64,000 bases of DNA from Sorangium cellulosum So ce56 (lineage in GTDB: Bacteria; Myxococcota_A; Polyangia; Polyangiales; Polyangiaceae), in NCBI RefSeq assembly GCF_000067165.1, contig NC_010162.1, forward strand, positions 7,385,001 through 7,449,000, written 5' to 3'. A program made the translations under genes and the position numbers. The notes beneath the pieces were generated by a model, which was not told the DNA's origin, made no database searches, and worked only from the letters and a program-made list of their open reading frames with translations. Below, piece after piece: positions 59,771 through 64,000 of the stretch (positions within the stretch are counted from its first letter, which is position 1; every line of letters starts with the position of its first letter).

Positions 59771-60792
59771 GACGCCTCTTGCGTGCACGGAAGGGGCTGC
59801 GCTTCGCGCCATGCGCGCGAGCGGGGATCCGTATCCGGCACGAGGAGGAAGCGCGCGTAGCTGGCCGTCTGATCCCAAACCGCATCGGCGTGCGAGGCAA
59901 CGAGGATCTGCACGTCCGGGGCGAGCGCGTGGAGGGCCGGGAGGATCGTCGCCTGCCACTGCGGATGCAGGTGCAGCTCCGGCTCATCGATGACGAGCAG
60001 GCCGCCCTTCCAGTCGTTGAGGATGATCCAGCCCGCAAAGGAGAGGAGCTCGATCTCGCCCGAGCTGATCTGGTCGATGGAGCAGATCCTTCTCCCGTCG
60101 TCGGTCACCACGAAGAGATCGGCGAGCAGCTCTTCATCGTCCGGATCGACGATCTGGGCGTCGATGTGGGTGCCGTCGTCCCCGTGGAAACGACTCCACG
60201 CATCGTTGAGCCGGTTGAGCCAAGCATCCGCCCTTCCGAACCCCGGCAGGGTCCCCTTGTACCCCCCTCGCGCGCGCTCGTCATTGATCCGTTGCTTGAG
60301 CCGCCACAGGCGGTTGGTCTCGTTGTCGATGGGACGCCCGCCGCGCCCGACGAGCGGCTTGATCGGGCCTACCAGCTCCGGCGCGCGCCATGAAGAGAAG
60401 TACTCGACGGCCAGAGACTGCAACCACTGAGGAGGAATCGGCTCCTCCGTGCCGTCAGGAAGACGGTGGACGTGCTTGTCCGCCGTGCGGATCCAGGTGG
60501 TCGGATTCGCACCGTCGATGGCGACGTCTACTTCGATGATGGCACCTTCGGGGACGAGGACACGCCAGTGCTCTTCCCTGCGGGAGCGCTCGAGGTCACG
60601 CACGATGAGCGGGCCCATCCCCAGGCCGAGGAGCACCGCCTCGATCACGCTGGTTTTCCCGCAGCCGTTGGGCCCGGCGAAGACGGCCTGCTGCACTGAA
60701 TCGCCACGCGGCGTGGTCAGCTCCACCTCCAGCGCTTCCTGGATGCGCCGGAATTTCTCGATCCGGATCCGGAGAATCTTCGGTGCGTGCAA
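59767..60792 (-). CDS. SMC/OLD-type AAA ATPase of a putative phage-defence pair
   Basis: The product is 341 residues from TTG 60792, chosen because GGAGG lies 4 nt upstream and the sequence then reads APKILRIRIEKFRRIQEALE, the usual first strand; a GTG at 60825 is an alternative. Walker A is FAGPNGCGKTSVIEAVLLG, the ABC-like signature DQISSGEIELLSFAG, Walker B GGLLVIDEPELHLHPQWQ and the switch His VASHADAVWD. This is the AAA_21/AAA_15 organisation of OLD and AriA-type ATPases, somewhat shorter than typical AriA. It is coupled to the DUF4435 gene downstream, the arrangement of PARIS-like systems. DNA repair or overcoming-lysogenization-type roles are alternatives. Confidence 0.8.
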   Translation of the reverse strand: MHAPKILRIRIEKFRRIQEALEVELTTPRGDSVQQAVFAGPNGCGKTSVIEAVLLGLGMGPLIVRDLERSRREEHWRVLVPEGAIIEVDVAIDGANPTTWIRTADKHVHRLPDGTEEPIPPQWLQSLAVEYFSSWRAPELVGPIKPLVGRGGRPIDNETNRLWRLKQRINDERARGGYKGTLPGFGRADAWLNRLNDAWSRFHGDDGTHIDAQIVDPDDEELLADLFVVTDDGRRICSIDQISSGEIELLSFAGWIILNDWKGGLLVIDEPELHLHPQWQATILPALHALAPDVQILVASHADAVWDQTASYARFLLVPDTDPRSRAWREAQPLPCTQEAS

Positions 60793-61040
60793 GGGGCCTC
60801 CTTCGCGGGCGCGGGACGCTAGCACAGGCCACGGGGCGTTCGAAGGACGGGGCGGGCTCCAGGATCGCGCCGACGTCCGCGCCGCGCCAGACCTGGACCC
60901 CGCCGAGCGCGAACCGGAGAGCCGCCGTGGGTCACGCCCCGGCCGACGCTCGCGGTCGAGCACATCCATCGCGGGCGATCGGATCCCGCAGAGGTCGTGC
61001 GCCGCGACCCGACGAGAGGCGTCCCCGAGCGGCGGCGGAC

Positions 61041-61201
61041 GCTCTGTTCTGCGGTCTGGAGGGGTCCGGTCCCCCCTTCTGGCACAACAACGAGGGCGTT
61101 CGCAGGGCTCTTGGCACAAAAATGCAATGCGAGACGCGAATTTTGGCACATTTTTGCTCCCGAAGACGCTCTGCAGAGCGATCTCTAGGGGTCCGGACCC
61201 C
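61041..61201. repeat. repeated palindromic module in a gene graveyard
   Basis: GCTCTG-N4-GCG-TCT followed by GGGGTCCGG(T/A)CCCC occurs at 61041-61074 and 61168-61201. The second copy contains two adjacent perfect 14-bp palindromes, CGCTCTGCAGAGCG (61167-61180) and GGGGTCCGGACCCC (61188-61201). Between them TTGGCACA(A/T)3-4TGC occurs twice (about 61111 and 61144). The stretch 60793-62100 has no convincing gene. Confidence 0.6.
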
Positions 61202-61980
61202 GGTGTGTCGCAATGCTTTGCGTTTGAGCCAGTGCCGGCGCCCGTCACCTGGCACAGGCCACGGCGGCCTGGCACAAGTCACGGGCGCTGTCCGCTCCGT
61301 GGCACACGGAGGCAGGGGGACAGGCGCCGCGGGCTCGCCCTCGGGTTTGCCGTTCTTCCGGGCGGCTCCCCGACCGCTCGGCCCGCGCGCCAGCTCGCGA
61401 GCGGCGCGAGCAGCTTGTCCGCGAGCTCCTGCGCCTCCGGCTCGTCGGGCTCGACCGAGCCCATCATCAGGTGGTGCCGGTGGCCGGTTACGCCGGCCGT
61501 GGCACACCACCCATGTGCTCGACCGCATCGCCGATGTTCCTGATCAGGGCTCCAAGGTCGAGCCCGAATCGCGGCGCCCGGGATCAGCGCCCGAGCGCGG
61601 TCGCGATGGAATGCAGGATTTGCTGCCGCAGCACGCGGGCCGGCCGTCGTACGCGGCGCCGTTGCGCGCCTGTGCCGTCGCGGTCACCGGATAGCCGAGG
61701 GCCGAAATCCTGTCGGCGATGCGAAGATCCGAGTGGCGGCCCGGCCGCGGACCACGTGCCTTCCAAGGCCGGCGGCGGCGGCGAGGAGCGCGCAGATGAA
61801 GAGGGCGAAACGGCGCCGGCCCATGCGGAGGATGCTTCTCCGGGGGATCCGCCACGGATTGAGCTGCTGGATGCTGCTGTTGCCACGCGGAGGCTCGTGG
61901 CGCAGGCCATGGTGAGATGAGAGACGGGGTGCCCGGCGTCAAACACGATCTCCCATGGCCCACGAGGTTCGCTCTCATCC

Positions 61981-62010
61981 ATCCTCTGCTCGACCATCCT
62001 CTGCTCGACC
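61981..62010. repeat. 15-bp direct repeat pair
   Basis: ATCCTCTGCTCGACC occurs twice in tandem with no mismatch, in a region without a recognised gene. Confidence 0.8.
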
Positions 62011-62100
62011 GTCTCTGTTGCTCCCCGTCCGTCGTGGTCGCTCGGATTCAATGGCCGCCCGTGGAGCTCCGCGCCTCGAATCGCGCCGGCACCCGGCCCG

Positions 62101-62206
62101 ACGGCCCGAGCGCGATCGTGCCGCGCGGGATGGCATAACCGCGGCTCCCGTCGTCCTCGACCGCCTCGCGGACGATCATCCAGGCCGGCGGGTAGAGCCG
62201 CGCGCC
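62101..62206 (-). pseudogene. remnant of a cytochrome P450 gene
   Basis: Read leftward, this stretch gives ARLYPPAWMIVREAVEDDGS and RGYAIPRGTIALGPSG. It matches the highly conserved P450 segment just after the K helix (LRLYPPAWxxxReAxEDDxIGGYxIPxGT). The K-helix ExxR itself is lost, and neither the haem-binding Cys region nor the rest of the gene is present. The P450-like frame runs up to the stop of the next gene. It is a fragment about 35 codons long. Confidence 0.75.
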
Positions 62207-62209
62207 GCG

Positions 62210-63094
62210 TCAGAAGAGCCCCTGTTCGCGCATGCATGCCTTCAATGCCTGGCGCAGATTCTGGTACAGGCGGAGGTGGTCGAGCCCGACGCCGAGGCCG
62301 ACCAGCGTCTGCGCGACATCGGCCCGGATGCCCACGAGGATCCCTGTTGCACCCAGGAGCCTCACGGAGCCGACGATCCGGAGGAGATGGTCGCTCGTGG
62401 CCGTGTCGATCACGGCGATGCCGGTGAGATCGAGGATGACGTAGCGGGCCTGTGTCCGCACGACCGCGTCGAGCAGCTCCGAGGTCATCCTGCTGACGCG
62501 CTCAGCATCGAAGTGCCCGAGCAGCGGCAGCGTCACGATGCCGTCCCAGACCTCGATCACGGGCGTCGAGAGCGCATGAATCGTCATCCTTTGCGCCTCG
62601 ATCTCCCTCCGCGCGGCCTCGAGGGAGGCGATCGTGTCGCGCTGGAAGTCGATCTGCTGCTTCGCCGCCTCGTTCTCGTTGCGCGTGTGGATGAGCGCCG
62701 AGACGTCCCGCTGGATCCCCAGGACATACGGCGCGGCGCCGTCCGGAGCTCGTTCGAGCGGGATGAGCAATGTCTCGACCCATGTCACCGATGAGCGGAC
62801 CTCGATGCCGACCGATCGGTGCTTCTCCAGCCGCACCTCCGTCGGGGGGAGGATCTGGGTCTCTCCGCGGAACGCGCTCCGATAGCCCTGCATCAGCGTG
62901 GGACCCAGCACCGCCTCGTTCGCGAACAGGTTGAACACGCCGACCACCGCCGCTCGTGGGACCCCGATGAGCCGCTCGCAGGTGGCATTCATCGCCATCA
63001 GCATCCCATCGTCGCGGTAGATGTAGGACATCTCAGGGATATCATCGAGGATGCTCATGATGCTCAACGAGGACAGCGGCGGATAGTCGGGCAT
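62210..63094 (-). CDS. PAS-STAS stress regulator (RsbR-like)
   Basis: The product is 294 residues from ATG 63094, with GGAG about 8 nt upstream. An N-terminal PAS-like domain (LDDIPEMSYIYRDDGMLMAM, RLIGVPRAAVVGVFNLFANE) and a coiled segment (QQIDFQRDTIASLEAARREI) lead to a C-terminal STAS domain: TPVIEVWDGIVTLPLLGHFD, RYVILDLTGIAVIDTATSDH and LVGIRADVAQTLVGLGVGLD. The Thr in VIDTATSDH lies where RsbR paralogues are phosphorylated. RsbR proteins build stressosomes with RsbS and RsbT; neither is in the window. Sensing of an input by the PAS domain is expected but its ligand is unknown. Confidence 0.87.
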   Translation of the reverse strand: MPDYPPLSSLSIMSILDDIPEMSYIYRDDGMLMAMNATCERLIGVPRAAVVGVFNLFANEAVLGPTLMQGYRSAFRGETQILPPTEVRLEKHRSVGIEVRSSVTWVETLLIPLERAPDGAAPYVLGIQRDVSALIHTRNENEAAKQQIDFQRDTIASLEAARREIEAQRMTIHALSTPVIEVWDGIVTLPLLGHFDAERVSRMTSELLDAVVRTQARYVILDLTGIAVIDTATSDHLLRIVGSVRLLGATGILVGIRADVAQTLVGLGVGLDHLRLYQNLRQALKACMREQGLF

Positions 63095-63299
63095 GCTGTA
63101 GGCTCCAGGTGTTGCGCACATCGGATCGTGCGCCATCGCGTGTCGAGCTCCGGAGCGCGACCGAGCACGCGAACGGACATCGTACTGTAAAGCGTTCGTC
63201 CCCAGAAGCTCGATGCCGCCGCGGCAGCGCGCGGCACCACTATTTCACCGGTGTTCCCTGCGCGGGGGAACTTTTCCCGCGGGCGCGGGTCGTCTGCTC

Positions 63300-64000
63300 A
63301 TGCACCCGATCCGCGCGCAGGTCCCCACCGAGAGCATTGCCCGCCCGCCCGAGCCCGGTGAGCCCCACGCGCCCGCCCTCCCGTCCACGGACAAGATCCC
63401 CAGCCTGCTCTTCGTCGACCCGCCCGCGCGGACCGATCTCGACGAGCTGCGACAATCCCTCTCGTTCGCGTTCACCAGCGGCGTCTCCGGCGGGCTCTTC
63501 AGCCAGGCGCTCGATCGGGCGCCCATCGCGCCCTCCACGTGGGATCCGAAGAGCTTCGCGCCCGACCTGTTCCTGGAGGAGCTCGTGGCCCGGTGCTTCC
63601 GCGTCCGCGTCGGGGGGCACGAGGCCGTCGTCAACCGAGGGTTCATCCTCCGCGTCCTCTCCCGGCCCCCGAGCGACACGCGCGTGACCGAGCTCCGGAG
63701 GGGGATCCTCCACGAGCTCTCGGGCTCACCCACGTTTCGCGGGCAGCTCGAGAGGCTCTACACGGCCTCGTGCCGGATGCGAGGCGCGCTCGAGGGCGCG
63801 GTGGCAGGGAAGAAGTTCGATCCGACGCGGCGGCAGCTCGACGTGCTCGCGATCGTCAAAGAGGTCTTCGACCTGATGAGCGGGTCGTTCGAGGGCGCGC
63901 GATCGGGCCTCGCCCGGCTGCGCGATTTCGGCCAGGCGGTGCAGGCGACCGAGGGATATCGATCCATGGCCGATCTCCTCGATTACGACGAGCACCTCGC
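63300..64000 (+). CDS. 5' part of a gene leaving the window, possibly MutS-related
   Basis: From ATG 63300 an open frame continues without a stop to the end of the window (at least 233 codons). It reads HPIRAQVPTESIARPP, then SLLFVDPPARTDLDELRQSL, VVNRGFILRVLSRPPSDTRV, ELRRGILHELSGSPTFRGQL and LDVLAIVKEVFDLMSGSFEG. The helical style and the segment around LRDFGQAVQATEGYRSMADL resemble the lever region of MutS-like proteins, but the ATPase that would prove it lies beyond the window. A short hairpin (CGCGGG / CCCGCG, 63261-63281) sits just before the start. Confidence 0.6.
   Translation, partial: MHPIRAQVPTESIARPPEPGEPHAPALPSTDKIPSLLFVDPPARTDLDELRQSLSFAFTSGVSGGLFSQALDRAPIAPSTWDPKSFAPDLFLEELVARCFRVRVGGHEAVVNRGFILRVLSRPPSDTRVTELRRGILHELSGSPTFRGQLERLYTASCRMRGALEGAVAGKKFDPTRRQLDVLAIVKEVFDLMSGSFEGARSGLARLRDFGQAVQATEGYRSMADLLDYDEHL

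Noticed and set aside
61080..61165. TTGGCACA...TGC boxes as sigma-54 promoters
   Set aside because: The GG and GC elements are one base too close (three instead of four bases between TGGCACA and TTGC), and no gene follows at the right distance.
61471..61920. Open frame of 149 codons in the gene graveyard
   Set aside because: No domain, no ribosome-binding site and a biased composition; treated as chance open frame.

Overview
The window reads as chromosomal DNA of a very high-GC, large-genome myxobacterium of the Sorangium/Polyangiales type. The basis is the GC-saturated third codon positions, the many lipoproteins with Gly/Ser/Ala-rich spacers after the lipidated Cys, PEGA-domain and beta-propeller lipoproteins, a cellulose-binding expansin, and long shadow reading frames opposite nearly every real gene. 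This assignment is inferred from style, not from a marker gene. I found no rRNA, no convincing tRNA, no intact insertion sequence and no CRISPR array.

Layout. 0-10 kb: a Gly-rich lipoprotein preceded by the decayed tail of a paralogue, L-lactate dehydrogenase, an MscS channel, a CoA-binding protein, a cupin, a radical SAM protein, a DnaJ-type zinc-finger protein, an ISL3-type transposase remnant, a DUF1801 protein and an anchored HExxH peptidase. A 162-bp fold-back palindrome follows. 10-20 kb: surface and secretome genes, including a beta-propeller lipoprotein, a two-TM protein followed by a TerB-like protein, an RqcH-like protein with an internal repeat insertion, a tandemly duplicated 22-Cys lipoprotein pair, a SUMF1-type protein, a CBM2-expansin lipoprotein and a cytochrome-like lipoprotein. 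20-35 kb: metabolic genes (aldo/keto reductase, metallo-beta-lactamase-fold hydrolase, phenylalanine hydroxylase, acyl-CoA ligase, proline iminopeptidase), a VanW protein and a tight miaB / gamma-carbonic-anhydrase-like / thiS operon.

34-44 kb: a FadL-like outer-membrane protein translationally coupled to a 1,289-residue lipoprotein, then GlmU, and an encapsulin iron-storage operon (degenerate FmdB-like zinc ribbon, encapsulated ferritin, encapsulin shell) preceded by a perfect CRP/FNR-type palindrome, converging on ribA. 44-54 kb: acyl-CoA dehydrogenase, a PIN-toxin remnant joined to a duplicated piece of the nearby RND pump gene, an NHL-like lipoprotein, an RND pump with its adaptor, a methyltransferase and an AraC regulator. 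54-64 kb: lipoproteins, a repeat-rich spacer, a HAD phosphatase, an overlapping ATPase + DUF4435 pair that looks like a PARIS/OLD-type phage-defence system, a gene graveyard with a cytochrome P450 remnant, an RsbR-type stress regulator and the start of a gene that leaves the window.

The best candidates for unusual biology are the ATPase-DUF4435 pair, the encapsulin operon with its extra degenerate zinc-ribbon protein, the fold-back element near 9.9 kb, the CAACCTGGGT repeat family that also sits in frame inside the RqcH-like gene, and several mosaic duplications (RND fragment/PIN, rqcH fragment/lipoprotein).
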